From Flavobacterium sp. HTF (GTDB lineage Bacteria > Bacteroidota > Bacteroidia > Flavobacteriales > Flavobacteriaceae): a stretch of 45,727 nucleotides of DNA. The position numbers and the translations under genes were made by a program. Location of the stretch: assembly GCF_003105115.1 (NCBI RefSeq), contig NZ_QETH01000034.1, forward strand, positions 1 to 45,727, read 5' to 3'. This document shows, piece after piece, positions 1 through 8,088 of the stretch. Positions within the stretch are counted from its first letter, which is position 1, and every line of letters starts with the position of its first letter. Below the pieces are notes generated by a model. That model searched no databases, was not told the origin of the DNA, and worked only from the letters and a program-made list of their open reading frames with translations.

Positions 1-108
1 GGAACGATAAATAAAAAGCGCTACTTCATCTCCTGCCAAGGCAGCGGCCCTGGACTCATCCCATAAATAGCTTACGTGCTTAAAATTCATATTGGTTATT
101 TTAGACAT
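1..108 (-). CDS. Bifunctional rhamnulose-1-phosphate aldolase/short-chain dehydrogenase, N-terminal fragment
   Basis: Only the first 36 codons are in the window; the gene runs off the left edge. From the ATG at 106-108 the peptide contains FKHVSYLWDES, then AGDEVALFIYRS. This is the characteristic opening of the large rhamnose enzyme that joins a class II aldolase domain to a short-chain dehydrogenase and splits rhamnulose-1-phosphate in Bacteroidota and Bacillota. An alternative start is the Met at codon 7 (88-90). It lies 27 bp downstream of rhaT on the same strand, so the two are probably co-transcribed. The call rests on a short stretch plus context: the rhamnose symporter next door supports it. 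Confidence 0.7.
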   Translation of the reverse strand, partial: MSKITNMNFKHVSYLWDESRAAALAGDEVALFIYRS

Positions 109-135
109 TGGTTATATGTTGGTTAGTTGCTGTAT

Positions 136-1185
136 TTATAATGAATTTCCGATTCCTACCAAAACAATGGAAAGCATGATGAGCCCTATTCCAAAAAGAA
201 ATGTGTTGAACGTTTTCTTAGAAACACCCGACCATTCTTTTAAATAGAATCCCCAGAAATTAGCTGTCAGGATAATTGTTGCCATGTGCAGAATCCATGA
301 ACTTGCTCCATTCCCTAATTTACTTTCACCCATTCCATAAAAGAAAAACTGTAAAAACCATAAAGTTCCGGCAAGCGCAGAGAAAAACGTATTTTTTGCA
401 ATTGGCGCTTTTGAACTTGTATAGTCACCAAAAGTTTTATTTTTAAAATTAAGATACATACACCAGATAAAGTTGGTTGTCAATCCCCCCCAAAGCAACA
501 CGATGTATGTTACATTATTCTGAAACAAAGGATTACAGCCATTGATAACGGCTTGTTCTGCCATTGGTTTTCCGGCTTCAATTCCGTAATTAAAAAATGA
601 ACTTAAAATACCGGAAATAACAGCGATTATAAGTCCTTTTACTAAACTGAAATCTTTGTCTTTATCTTCATGACCTACCGCAAAATCCTTTTCTTTCATA
701 ATTCCGGCTTTTCCGGAAACCGCAATTCCAATCAGACAGATTAAAACTCCAAATAAAACCACCTGACCGCCGGTATTAGAAAGCATATGGCTAAACGAAA
801 CCTTACCTGCTGTAGGATATAAATCATAATAAACAGAAGGAACTAAAGCTCCAAAAGCTGAACAGAAACCAAGTATAATAGAGTTCCCTAAAGACATTCC
901 CAGATAACGAACTCCTAATCCGTAAGTTAAACCACCAATCCCCCAGACTAATCCCATTGAAAAAGTAAATGCTTTTATAGAAGGAGAAGCTGCTGCGATA
1001 ATGTCAGCAAAATGCGGAATCGTTAAATAAGCTGCAATTGGCGGAACTATAAGCCAGGAGAAAAAACCGCCGATAAGCCAATAGCTTTCCCAGGCCCAGT
1101 TTTTTACTTTTTTAAAAGGCATATAAAAACTCCCTGAAGAAAAACCTCCAATGGAGTGAAAAATAATTCCGAGTAATGATTCCAT
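136..1185 (-). CDS. rhaT: L-rhamnose/proton symporter RhaT
   Basis: A 349-residue membrane protein of about ten hydrophobic helices, the usual RhaT length. It opens with LGIIFHSIGGFSSGSFYMPF and contains the WGIGGLTYGLGVRYLGMSLG block typical of RhaT, the drug/metabolite-transporter-like family that imports L-rhamnose with a proton across the inner membrane. It is upstream of the rhamnulose-phosphate aldolase fragment and divergent from a GntR regulator, the standard arrangement of a rhamnose regulon. A TAnnTTTG box on the minus strand (1302-1309) may be its promoter and would leave a leader of about 110 nt carrying the ACTATCCT repeats. Confidence 0.9.
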   Translation of the reverse strand: MESLLGIIFHSIGGFSSGSFYMPFKKVKNWAWESYWLIGGFFSWLIVPPIAAYLTIPHFADIIAAASPSIKAFTFSMGLVWGIGGLTYGLGVRYLGMSLGNSIILGFCSAFGALVPSVYYDLYPTAGKVSFSHMLSNTGGQVVLFGVLICLIGIAVSGKAGIMKEKDFAVGHEDKDKDFSLVKGLIIAVISGILSSFFNYGIEAGKPMAEQAVINGCNPLFQNNVTYIVLLWGGLTTNFIWCMYLNFKNKTFGDYTSSKAPIAKNTFFSALAGTLWFLQFFFYGMGESKLGNGASSWILHMATIILTANFWGFYLKEWSGVSKKTFNTFLFGIGLIMLSIVLVGIGNSL

Positions 1186-1562
1186 GTATAAATTTGGTTT
1201 GTGGTTATTTGATAGTTAATCTGGTTTTGTAAAATAAGATAATGCAAAAAACATAACTATCCTGTACTATCCTTTAAGATTATGCTTTTATTGTTAAAAT
1301 CCAAAGATAATTACAAAGAAGAGTCGAAATATTGTAGAGAAATAAATTTAAAATTTCTATTTTAGCAATCGATTTCGTAATTGTCATATCCTCAATTCTG
1401 TGAAAATTAAGAGATTTCCAAAAAACATAAAGCAAGCCTTATTTTCTTCTGTCTTTATTGTAAGAAAATTAACAATTGCAAATGTTCTACCGGATAAGAT
1501 TAAAAAATAATTTCAAATTATGTCTTTATTAATAAGGAAACATAATTTACAAGACCTACACA
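1186..1562. other. Divergent intergenic region between rhaT and gntR
   Basis: This 377-bp AT-rich space must hold the promoters of both divergent genes. For rhaT, the minus strand has TATCTTTG at 1302-1309, an exact TAnnTTTG match; I could not assign a convincing -33 element. Two direct copies of ACTATCCT lie 10 bp apart at 1256-1263 and 1266-1273, with an inverted GATAGT at 1211-1216. I found no exact TAnnTTTG box for gntR. A degenerate relative of the LacI palindrome (GCAATCGATTTC, 1365-1376) is present but weak. Confidence 0.5.
1256..1273. promoter_or_regulatory. Candidate GntR operator: two ACTATCCT direct repeats, 10 bp apart
   Basis: ACTATCCT occurs at 1256-1263 and again at 1266-1273, so the copies fall on the same face of the helix. 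The reverse complement GATAGT lies at 1211-1216. The site is inside the predicted rhaT leader, where a repressor would block transcription. Binding by the adjacent GntR protein is inference from position only. Confidence 0.35.
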
Positions 1563-2603
1563 ATGATTAAACTTATTAAAATAGATGAAGATTCAAGGGT
1601 TCCAAAATACAAACAAATTGTAGACTCAATCCTGCAGAATATCGCCAACGGAAATCTTAAGATAAATCAAAAAATACCTTCAATAAATAGTTTTAGCGAA
1701 GAGTTTTATATGTCAAGGGATACTGTTGAAAAAGCTTATAATATTCTAAAAGAGCGAAAAATAATTTCTTCGATCAGAGGAAAGGGATATTATATCACCC
1801 GTACAAAACTGGAATCTAAGGTTAACATTTTGTTTCTTACGAACAAGCTGAGTGCCTATAAAATGAAAACCTACAGTTCATTTATCAATACACTTGGCGC
1901 AAATGCTCATACAGACCTGCATATTTATCATTGTGATGAAACGCTGTTTTTAAATTTACTGGACAAATTTGAGGGGGCATATGATTATTATGTTATTACC
2001 ACGCATTTTAAAACTGATGAATTAAAGCATTTGAGTTTTACGGATGAAGTTGTAAATGCAATTCGTAAAATTCCTCAGGATAAATTGGTTATTCTGGATA
2101 ATATTAAGCTTGGAATGGGAAGTGAAGTCATTAAAATTTATCAGGACTTTGAAAATGACATTTACAATGCATTGAAAGAAGGTCTGGCTAAAATAACCAA
2201 ATACAACAAACTCATTTTAATCTATCCTGATAAAGCGGTTTACCCATATCCGAGAAGAATTCTGCACGGGTTCAGAAAATTTTGTGTGGAGCATGAAATC
2301 AATTTTGAAATCCTGAGTGAGATTTATGATGACATGATTCTTAAAAAAGGAGATTTGTTTATTACAATTGAGGAATCTGATCTTGTTAATCTTGTAAAAC
2401 AAATTCGCGATAAAGAATTTGTACTGGGAAAAGATATTGGCGTAATCTCTTATAATGATACACCTCTTAAAGAGCTTTTGGGTATTACGGTTATGTCTAC
2501 CGATTTTAATGTTATGGGAGAAACCGCTGCCCGAATGATTCTTAATAAAGAAAAAGGACAGGTAAAAGTTCCTTTCAATTTTATTGACCGAAACTCGATT
2601 TAG
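1563..2603 (+). CDS. GntR-family transcriptional regulator with LacI-like sensor domain (probable rhamnose regulator)
   Basis: A 346-residue protein. Residues 10-80 form a GntR winged helix (VPKYKQIVDSILQNIANG, then SRDTVEKAYNILKERKIISS and the wing RGKGYYI). The remaining 260 residues read as a periplasmic-binding-protein-like sugar sensor, ending DTPLKELLGITVMSTDFNVMGETAARMIL. Bacteroidota use GntR proteins of this design for fucose and rhamnose genes. Being divergent from rhaT, it most likely senses a rhamnose catabolite, but the ligand is inferred. A hairpin terminator follows 31 bp after the stop. Confidence 0.8.
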   Translation: MIKLIKIDEDSRVPKYKQIVDSILQNIANGNLKINQKIPSINSFSEEFYMSRDTVEKAYNILKERKIISSIRGKGYYITRTKLESKVNILFLTNKLSAYKMKTYSSFINTLGANAHTDLHIYHCDETLFLNLLDKFEGAYDYYVITTHFKTDELKHLSFTDEVVNAIRKIPQDKLVILDNIKLGMGSEVIKIYQDFENDIYNALKEGLAKITKYNKLILIYPDKAVYPYPRRILHGFRKFCVEHEINFEILSEIYDDMILKKGDLFITIEESDLVNLVKQIRDKEFVLGKDIGVISYNDTPLKELLGITVMSTDFNVMGETAARMILNKEKGQVKVPFNFIDRNSI

Positions 2604-2634
2604 GGAAAGCTCTCCATTTTTTTTTGCATAAAAA

Positions 2635-2662
2635 AACCTCGTTTATAATTCTAAACGAGGTT
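2635..2662. terminator. Bidirectional terminator between gntR and the H1-like gene
   Basis: An 11-bp perfect stem (AACCTCGTTTA at 2635-2645, complement at 2652-2662) with a 6-nt loop. It sits between two convergent genes. The A-run before it at 2630-2636 becomes the U-tract for the minus-strand gene, so it works best for that strand. Confidence 0.8.
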
Positions 2663-2684
2663 GTACTTTCTTAGGTAAAAAATA

Positions 2685-2861
2685 CTATTTTTTAGATTCT
2701 TCAATAGAAACTTTTCTAAACTCTTTTAAAAGTTTTTCAAGTTCTAACGTTGATTTACGTGCTCTTGCTCCAGCAGCTTTAATACCTTTCTCTGTTAGAG
2801 ATTCAGCTTCTGTTTTGAATGTTTCGATTTCGGCGTTGATTTTTACTAATAGATCTTTCAT
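2685..2861 (-). CDS. Histone H1-like (Hc1-like) small basic protein
   Basis: A 58-residue, lysine-rich protein starting MKDLLVKINAEIETFKTEAE and containing GIKAAGARARKSTLELEKLLKEFRK. This matches the short Hc1/H1-like proteins found throughout flavobacteria, presumed DNA-binding nucleoid proteins. The reading frame stays open upstream to 2918, but I prefer the start at 2861: an exact -7 box (TATTTTTG on the minus strand, 2886-2893) lies between the two candidate starts, so a longer protein would begin upstream of its own promoter. It looks monocistronic and ends at the 2635-2662 hairpin. Confidence 0.8.
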   Translation of the reverse strand: MKDLLVKINAEIETFKTEAESLTEKGIKAAGARARKSTLELEKLLKEFRKVSIEESKK

Positions 2862-2885
2862 GCTTATACTTGTTAAATTAAGGCG

Positions 2886-2893
2886 CAAAAATA
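2886..2893 (-). promoter_or_regulatory. -7 box (TATTTTTG) of the H1-like gene
   Basis: Exact match to the Bacteroidota TAnnTTTG consensus, 24 bp upstream of the chosen ATG. The -33 element is not clear. It decides the start codon of the downstream gene. Confidence 0.5.
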
Positions 2894-3300
2894 AAAGTTT
2901 GCTTGATAGATAACGCATCTTTAATGTTAAAATTGTAACTGTTTTTGCGTATTCAGTTAATAATAATTTAATCAGTCTTCTTTTTACCTTATAATCAAAA
3001 CATTACAAAAAAGATAAGGTTAAAATTTATTTTATTTTTTTATTTTATTTTCATTTAAAATAGTTACACGGGCTATCTGGACGAATAAAAGCCCTATTAA
3101 TCTTTCATTTTTGTTTATCGTTTTATAATTCCTTTTGTTTTTTTACCACTCAAAATTATGGACTACTAAATTTTTAATGATTTTGATGCCAGCCTCAATT
3201 ATAGCATGCAGCTGGTGAACTCTATTAATGATATAATTGCTGAATGATAGAATTTTTAAAGTTTTTATCTTGATTTTTAGCCATTACCATAGATACAAAA
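2894..3300. other. AT-rich intergenic stretch, no gene seen
   Basis: This non-coding stretch runs from the H1-like promoter to the terminator at 3301. I find no convincing reading frame, repeat or RNA. It is strongly AT-rich, with long T runs around 3025-3055. Confidence 0.5.
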
Positions 3301-3331
3301 AAGCCAGAATATACTATTTATATTCTGGCTT
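3301..3331 (-). terminator. Terminator after the receiver-like gene
   Basis: A 13-bp perfect stem (AAGCCAGAATATA at 3301-3313, complement at 3319-3331) with a 5-nt loop. The A-run just before it supplies the U-tract on the minus strand, 26 bp after the stop of the gene ending at 3357. Confidence 0.8.
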
Positions 3332-3356
3332 TTATCTAAAAACAACACAGGTCTGA

Positions 3357-3806
3357 TTATGCTATTGAGGACATAATTTTACTTTTTAAAGAAATATAAG
3401 ATTGATTTTCTAATGAATGAGAAGCAAACAGTAATTCGGTAAACTGTTGTTTAAAGTTTAAAGGATTTTTAAAATTGGCCCGCAAATCTTTTATAATTTC
3501 TTTTCTCGTTTTTGAGCCATCCAGTAAAAACAAATCATTAAACTCTTCTAAAAAAGACAATCCATTATACAGCTGCTTATTAAAAACGCAAACTAATATA
3601 TTTGTTCCTTTTTTATATAGTTTTAAAAATTCAATCAGTTCAAATTTATCATATACAACAAATATCAAACGATCAAAGCATTTGGTCCTACTCTCCTCCT
3701 CTTTTAAAAAAGCATCCGTAAATTCAAATTCCTGACTAAACTTTTTTTTGAACATTTTTACAAATACTCTTTTATTATCGCAGATTAAAATATTTTTCTT
3801 TCCCAT
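3357..3806 (-). CDS. Hypothetical protein, degenerate response-regulator receiver-like
   Basis: A 149-residue protein I do not recognise by name. The start, KKNILICDNKRVFVKMFKKKF, has the beta-strand plus acidic-turn pattern of a receiver domain, but with CDN where a receiver usually has paired acidic residues. A later strand, CFDRLIFVVYD, ends in an Asp at about the phospho-acceptor position, and TNILVCVF resembles the fourth strand. No output domain follows. It may be a single-domain or pseudo-receiver. It has its own terminator, and the small secreted protein gene lies 54 bp upstream on the same strand. The assignment is by shape only. Confidence 0.5.
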   Translation of the reverse strand: MGKKNILICDNKRVFVKMFKKKFSQEFEFTDAFLKEEESRTKCFDRLIFVVYDKFELIEFLKLYKKGTNILVCVFNKQLYNGLSFLEEFNDLFLLDGSKTRKEIIKDLRANFKNPLNFKQQFTELLFASHSLENQSYISLKSKIMSSIA

Positions 3807-3860
3807 AATTACATTCAGTTATTAACTTCAAAATCAGGATTAAGATTGAAATCTTAGCCC

Positions 3861-4124
3861 TTAAATTTTCGTGATTTCAGTTACATTACTTTCAACAAAA
3901 GTTAGCAATTCTCCCATATTTCTTCCGTTGGTATTTTTATTCGAAATCGAAATGATGTGCTGATCTGCATCTTTAACATATAAAAAGAAAAAGTCTTTTG
4001 TTAAGATTGCTTTTTCTATCTGACTCCATTTATGCGCAAAGGCGCCCTGTGTGTATTGTGATTCCTGTTGACTAAGGCATCGGAGATAACACATGAAAAA
4101 TAAAAACAGTAAAATTCTTTTCAT
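3861..4124 (-). CDS. Small secreted protein, YcxB-like C-terminal segment
   Basis: An 87-residue protein starting MKRILLFLFFMCYLRCLSQQ, a signal peptide or N-terminal anchor; the frame is open upstream to 4157 but the signal peptide fixes this start. The rest (FAHKWSQIEKAILTKDFFFLY, then ISISNKNTNGRNMGELL) resembles the end of YcxB-type PH-like domains, in which a tryptophan-containing strand precedes FFxLY. It is much shorter than full YcxB proteins, so it could be a remnant joined to a signal peptide. Function unknown. Confidence 0.45.
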   Translation of the reverse strand: MKRILLFLFFMCYLRCLSQQESQYTQGAFAHKWSQIEKAILTKDFFFLYVKDADQHIISISNKNTNGRNMGELLTFVESNVTEITKI

Positions 4125-4601
4125 CGTTAATGCTTTATATTTTGAATAGTAAAACACTAATTTTTGGGGCAGAATAAGGAAACAGAGATTTCTGTTAAGG
4201 GAACGTATTTATAAAATATTACAGATTTGAGCCGGTATTTTTATAACAAGATTTGCAAAAGCAATTGAAATAATAATAACCTGATCAAAAGTTCTGTAAT
4301 TCAATTATAGTAATTCAAAATAGTGATTAGAATAGTAGTAACGGCAAATAAATAAAAGACAAAACAGCAACAGATTAAAACTGTGTACCATAAGATTTTT
4401 TCTGAATTTTAATTACTTAAAGTGAGTGCTGATAAAAAATATCGAGTTGCTATATTTTTAGGAAAAATAGCTTATTGTGTAAACCGGTATATAATCCAAA
4501 AATATTTTATAATGAATAAATTCAAAGAACAAATTTACTGAATATCAATTAATTAACAAAACATATTATCTTTCTTTATTGAATAGCTATTTAAATACGA
4601 A
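4125..4601. other. Intergenic region left of the pectin locus, no gene seen
   Basis: A 477-bp AT-rich space downstream of the last pectin gene. I found no convincing reading frame, and no strong hairpin with a U-tract to end the pectin operon. It marks the left boundary of the pectin locus. Confidence 0.5.
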
Positions 4602-5345
4602 TTATTTAATTCCCTTCTGAAGCTGATGAAGTGAAGGATCTTCTAAAAGTTTAATCTGATTGATTACAATTTGGGCAATTTCTGTTGCGCCTTTTAAAGA
4701 AAGATGGGTATCATCTTTTTTATCTTCTTTATAATATGAATTTTCTCCTGCTTTAAAATGCAAATGAAGCTGTTTTGAATTTTCCGGTCCATAAGACTGT
4801 TCGAGTAATTCTGTATGATATTCTAAATCAATAAAAGGTACTTTATATTCCTTTGCAACTAATCTTGCCTCTAAAGGATAATCTCCATGTGTAGGCACTA
4901 AAACGCCTTTTTCATTAAAATTTCTTCTTGCAATAGAAGTGAGCACTATTGGAAAAGCACCTTTATCACGCGTGTCTTTTATAAAACGAATGAGGTTATA
5001 CCTGTAACTGGTATGCGGGTTTGTGTAGCGGTCCGGGTCTTCAATTTTTTCGTCATTGTGCCCAAATTCGATTAAAACGTAATCTCCTTTTTTTAGTTTT
5101 TTACAGATGGAATCCCAACGGTTTTCATTGATAAAACTTTTTGTGCTTCTGCCATTTACAGCTTTATTTTCAATAACTATATTATCTTTAAAAAATGGCT
5201 GTAAAACCTGTGCCCAGCCATGCTCCGGATTTTTGTCCGGATCTTTTTTATTGGCCATTGTTGAGTCACCTATACAATATACTGTCGTTTTTTGAGCAGT
5301 ACAATTCAGGGAGATGAAGCAGATGAACAGTAGGATTTTTTTCAT
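4602..5345 (-). CDS. Rhamnogalacturonan acetylesterase (SGNH hydrolase, CE12)
   Basis: A 247-residue secreted SGNH/GDSL esterase with signal peptide (MKKILLFICFISLNCTAQ). The family blocks are intact: GDST at 26-29 with the catalytic Ser28, Gly in NGRST near 65, GHND at 95-98, and DDTHLS at 211-216 with catalytic Asp211 and His214. This arrangement is that of CE12 enzymes, which remove acetyl groups from rhamnogalacturonan or other pectin. It is the last gene of the pectin operon, 112 bp after a GH28 gene. CE12 also includes some xylan deacetylases; the neighbours favour pectin. Confidence 0.88.
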   Translation of the reverse strand: MKKILLFICFISLNCTAQKTTVYCIGDSTMANKKDPDKNPEHGWAQVLQPFFKDNIVIENKAVNGRSTKSFINENRWDSICKKLKKGDYVLIEFGHNDEKIEDPDRYTNPHTSYRYNLIRFIKDTRDKGAFPIVLTSIARRNFNEKGVLVPTHGDYPLEARLVAKEYKVPFIDLEYHTELLEQSYGPENSKQLHLHFKAGENSYYKEDKKDDTHLSLKGATEIAQIVINQIKLLEDPSLHQLQKGIK

Positions 5346-5457
5346 TTTGATTTTAAAGTAAATAAGTTTTACTAAGATTTCGTTTTTAATGTCTGTTTTT
5401 GCCTGCAGAGTCCATAAGTTTTAAAATTCAACTTTGAATCTTAACAGCTTTAAAAAA

Positions 5458-6807
5458 TCATTTTGCCGCTGACGGAACTGTTGCTTTCTTTCCTATAAAA
5501 ACTTCATTCATGAGGACATTTTCGGCATTTTCGTTTGATATGGCATTTTTGGCCGATTTTATTTCTATGTTATTTAAAGATATATTCCTGATTTTTTTAT
5601 CGGGAAATCCCTGAATGACAATTCCGGATTCTGTTGCTTTATTACAGGAAATATTCGAAAAATGTATATTTGATATATCCGATTGAAAACCACTTCCTTC
5701 TCCGTGATAATTGGCTGTAATATACAAACAGTCTTCTACCTCATCTAATTGTATATTATTGACAAAAATATTTTTGATGAAACCTCCGCGGTCTGCATTG
5801 GTTTTGATGTAAATTCCTCTTTTTAAATATCCGGCTGTCCTGCAGTTTTCAACATACACATTCTGAATTCCGGCCGACATTTCGCTTCCTAAAACAACTC
5901 CGTGAAGTCCCTTAAAATTACACTTCCGAATCACAATATTTTCACTGGGAGTTGCTGCATTTGCTCTTCCTTCATGATCTCTGCCTGCTTTTATGGCTAC
6001 ATTATCGTCTCCGTTATTAAAATTGATATTTTCAATCAAAACATCTTTTGCATATTCAGGATCAATGCCGTCGTTATTGTAATTTAATGATTTATAACTT
6101 ATTCCGCGTATCGTAATACTTTGTGATTTTAGCAAATGTAAACACCAGAACGGGGAATTCTCAATACGGACATTTTCTACTAATATATTTTTACAATTTA
6201 AAAACTGAATCATCTGGGGACGCAAAAAATAACCTTCTCCAAATTTTCTTTCCCCCAGAGGAACATTATTATGATTCATTTCCCGGCTGCGGTTTTTGCC
6301 TTCATTTTCTTTTGCTTTAAAGGTTTTCCATGTTTTACCTCCTTCGCCATCAATTGTTCCTTCTCCTGTTATGGCAATATTCGAACAGTCATTTGCGTAA
6401 ATTAGCGGACTATAATTATAAAGCATTGTTCCTTCCCAGCTTGTCAGGACCATTGGCAAATAATCTTTTGGATTGTCGCTAAATTTAATTTTTGCGTCTT
6501 TTTCTATTTTAAGGTTGACATTACTTACAAAATGAATGGGGCCGTTTACTTTATAAATTCCTTTTGGGACAATAATAGTTCCGCCATTGTTCTTTTTGCA
6601 GAGTGCCATCGCTTTATCAAAAACAGATTTGTTATTAAACAGAGAATCTCCTTTTGCACCCAACCTGGCAATATTTACCTGATAGGAAGGAATAACGGGA
6701 AGCTTAATCCGGCTGACAACTGAATCTGCTTTTGCTTTTGGAAAATCAGAATTCTGACCAAATGAAATAAAAGAAATAAATAAAAAAATAAGATATCTAA
6801 AATTCAT
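5458..6807 (-). CDS. Glycoside hydrolase family 28 (polygalacturonase-like)
   Basis: A 449-residue protein with signal peptide (YLIFLFISFISFGQ) and a parallel beta-helix body. GH28 active-site blocks are visible: NDGIDPE at 245-251, GDDNVAIK at 266-273 with the paired aspartates, HG at 302-303 and the substrate-binding RGIYIK near 330-335. It hydrolyses alpha-1,4-galacturonan or a related pectin link; exo- or endo-action and exact substrate cannot be told from sequence. It has a paralogue at 18230-19669. It follows CE8 after a 219-bp gap in which I saw no exact -7 box. Confidence 0.9.
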   Translation of the reverse strand: MNFRYLIFLFISFISFGQNSDFPKAKADSVVSRIKLPVIPSYQVNIARLGAKGDSLFNNKSVFDKAMALCKKNNGGTIIVPKGIYKVNGPIHFVSNVNLKIEKDAKIKFSDNPKDYLPMVLTSWEGTMLYNYSPLIYANDCSNIAITGEGTIDGEGGKTWKTFKAKENEGKNRSREMNHNNVPLGERKFGEGYFLRPQMIQFLNCKNILVENVRIENSPFWCLHLLKSQSITIRGISYKSLNYNNDGIDPEYAKDVLIENINFNNGDDNVAIKAGRDHEGRANAATPSENIVIRKCNFKGLHGVVLGSEMSAGIQNVYVENCRTAGYLKRGIYIKTNADRGGFIKNIFVNNIQLDEVEDCLYITANYHGEGSGFQSDISNIHFSNISCNKATESGIVIQGFPDKKIRNISLNNIEIKSAKNAISNENAENVLMNEVFIGKKATVPSAAK

Positions 6808-7026
6808 AATTATAAATTATGGGTGTTGTTACAAATCAGACTCATTTAGCATTTTTAGCAGCCAAAAAACCTTAAAACTTAATTTAAGCATATTTAAGAC
6901 GTTATTTTACTTTAATTACTGACCTAATATTATTTTTTAATAAAATGATTTATAAAGCAATTTATTTAAGTGATTTTCAATAAAATAAAATTATTGATTT
7001 TCTCATTTTAATAAATAATCATAATA
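6808..7026. other. Gap inside the pectin gene cluster
   Basis: 219 very AT-rich bases between the CE8 and GH28 genes, the longest gap in the pectin cluster. A small inverted repeat (CAATAA at 6978-6983, TTATTG at 6991-6996) is present. I saw no exact TAnnTTTG box on the minus strand and no LacI operator, so the last two genes are either read through or use a promoter I cannot recognise. Confidence 0.4.
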
Positions 7027-8082
7027 TTATTTCGAATACCAATTTGATATTGAATCTTTCAGAATATTTTGAATGGTGTATTTTTCTGCTTCTTTTTTTG
7101 AAAGCTGATGTGACCATGAAACTCTTTTTGCCGGCTGAAATCCTTCTCCTTTGCAATTATATTCGGCATAAAAAGCATTTTTCTCTGCTTCCGGTTTAGA
7201 CCAGTTTTCCCAGCCCTCCGGTTTTATATGTTTTCCCATATCGCAATTTATGTATACTGTTTTGGCATAAATCCTCCATGGTCTTCCCAAATAAACTGCT
7301 GTTGCAGAAGTTTCTGCTGTCAGTTTGCAATTTTTAAAAACAAAACCAAAGGCTGTTTCCTTTGGAGTGGAAGCAGCTGTTATATAGGAGTTTTTGAGAC
7401 TGTGAATAATGCAATTTTCAAATAATGCTGTTGCCCCGCCAAAAATAAAATCGGTTGTGCCTTCAATATAGCAATCTTTAAAATACTGCTTGACTTCTTT
7501 TCCTGATAAATACAAAGTGTCCTGATTTCCTGAAATAATACAATTTGAAACCTGTACACGGTTGGCGACAATTGATAAGGCAATTGCCTGCCCTTTATCA
7601 CCTGAGGTATTTTTTATGGTTAAATTAGACATCGAAAAATCATCTCCTTCTACCAAAACTGTATAGGTATAAAAAGTACTATTTCTCCCTAAATTTATTT
7701 TCGAAAAATTATCATCAAAAGCAATAATCGTATTTTCCCTGCTTTCTCCAACAAATGCCAAATGTGTGTTCCATTCCGGGATTCTTACTTTTTCTGCATA
7801 GGTTCCGTTTTTGATAAAAATCGTAACTTTTTCATATGGAAAAGAAGGGCTGGCATTTATGGCATCCTGAATCTTGGTAAAATCGCCGGAGCCATCCTGT
7901 GCTACCGTAAAAATGTTATCTTTTTTTTTAACTGGAGTTTCAATTTGGGAAACTTTGACTTCGTTTTTAACAGCTTCTTTTGGCTCATTAGTCCTTTTTA
8001 TTTTCTCCAATTGGAACTGAGCGTTTATTCCAACACTTCCAATTAATAAAAATAATATTGTAATTTTTTTCAACTGAATCAT
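7027..8082 (-). CDS. Pectinesterase (CE8)
   Basis: A 351-residue secreted pectin methylesterase. A signal peptide (to about residue 22, GINAQ) is followed by a charged linker to about 55 and then the beta-helix domain starting FTVAQDGSGDFTKIQDAINA. Catalytic blocks are complete: QAIAL at 165-169, GNQDTLY at 185-191, DFIFGG at 211-216 and YLGRPW at 264-269, containing the two aspartates and the arginine of CE8. It demethylates homogalacturonan and so prepares it for GH28 or lyases. It begins 6 bp after the GH43 stop, so the two are co-transcribed. Confidence 0.95.
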   Translation of the reverse strand: MIQLKKITILFLLIGSVGINAQFQLEKIKRTNEPKEAVKNEVKVSQIETPVKKKDNIFTVAQDGSGDFTKIQDAINASPSFPYEKVTIFIKNGTYAEKVRIPEWNTHLAFVGESRENTIIAFDDNFSKINLGRNSTFYTYTVLVEGDDFSMSNLTIKNTSGDKGQAIALSIVANRVQVSNCIISGNQDTLYLSGKEVKQYFKDCYIEGTTDFIFGGATALFENCIIHSLKNSYITAASTPKETAFGFVFKNCKLTAETSATAVYLGRPWRIYAKTVYINCDMGKHIKPEGWENWSKPEAEKNAFYAEYNCKGEGFQPAKRVSWSHQLSKKEAEKYTIQNILKDSISNWYSK

Positions 8083-8088
8083 TTTAAT

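Noticed and set aside
1363..1377. GCAATCGATTTCG between rhaT and gntR as a LacI operator
   Set aside because: The left half agrees but the right half of the palindrome is broken, and it is not next to a recognisable -7 box.
2862..2918. N-terminal extension of the H1-like protein to 2918
   Set aside because: The extension would start upstream of the exact -7 box at 2886-2893, and its sequence is unlike the family, which starts at MKDL.
6808..7026. Separate promoter for the last GH28 and CE12 genes
   Set aside because: No TAnnTTTG match on the minus strand and no LacI palindrome were found; only a small inverted repeat.
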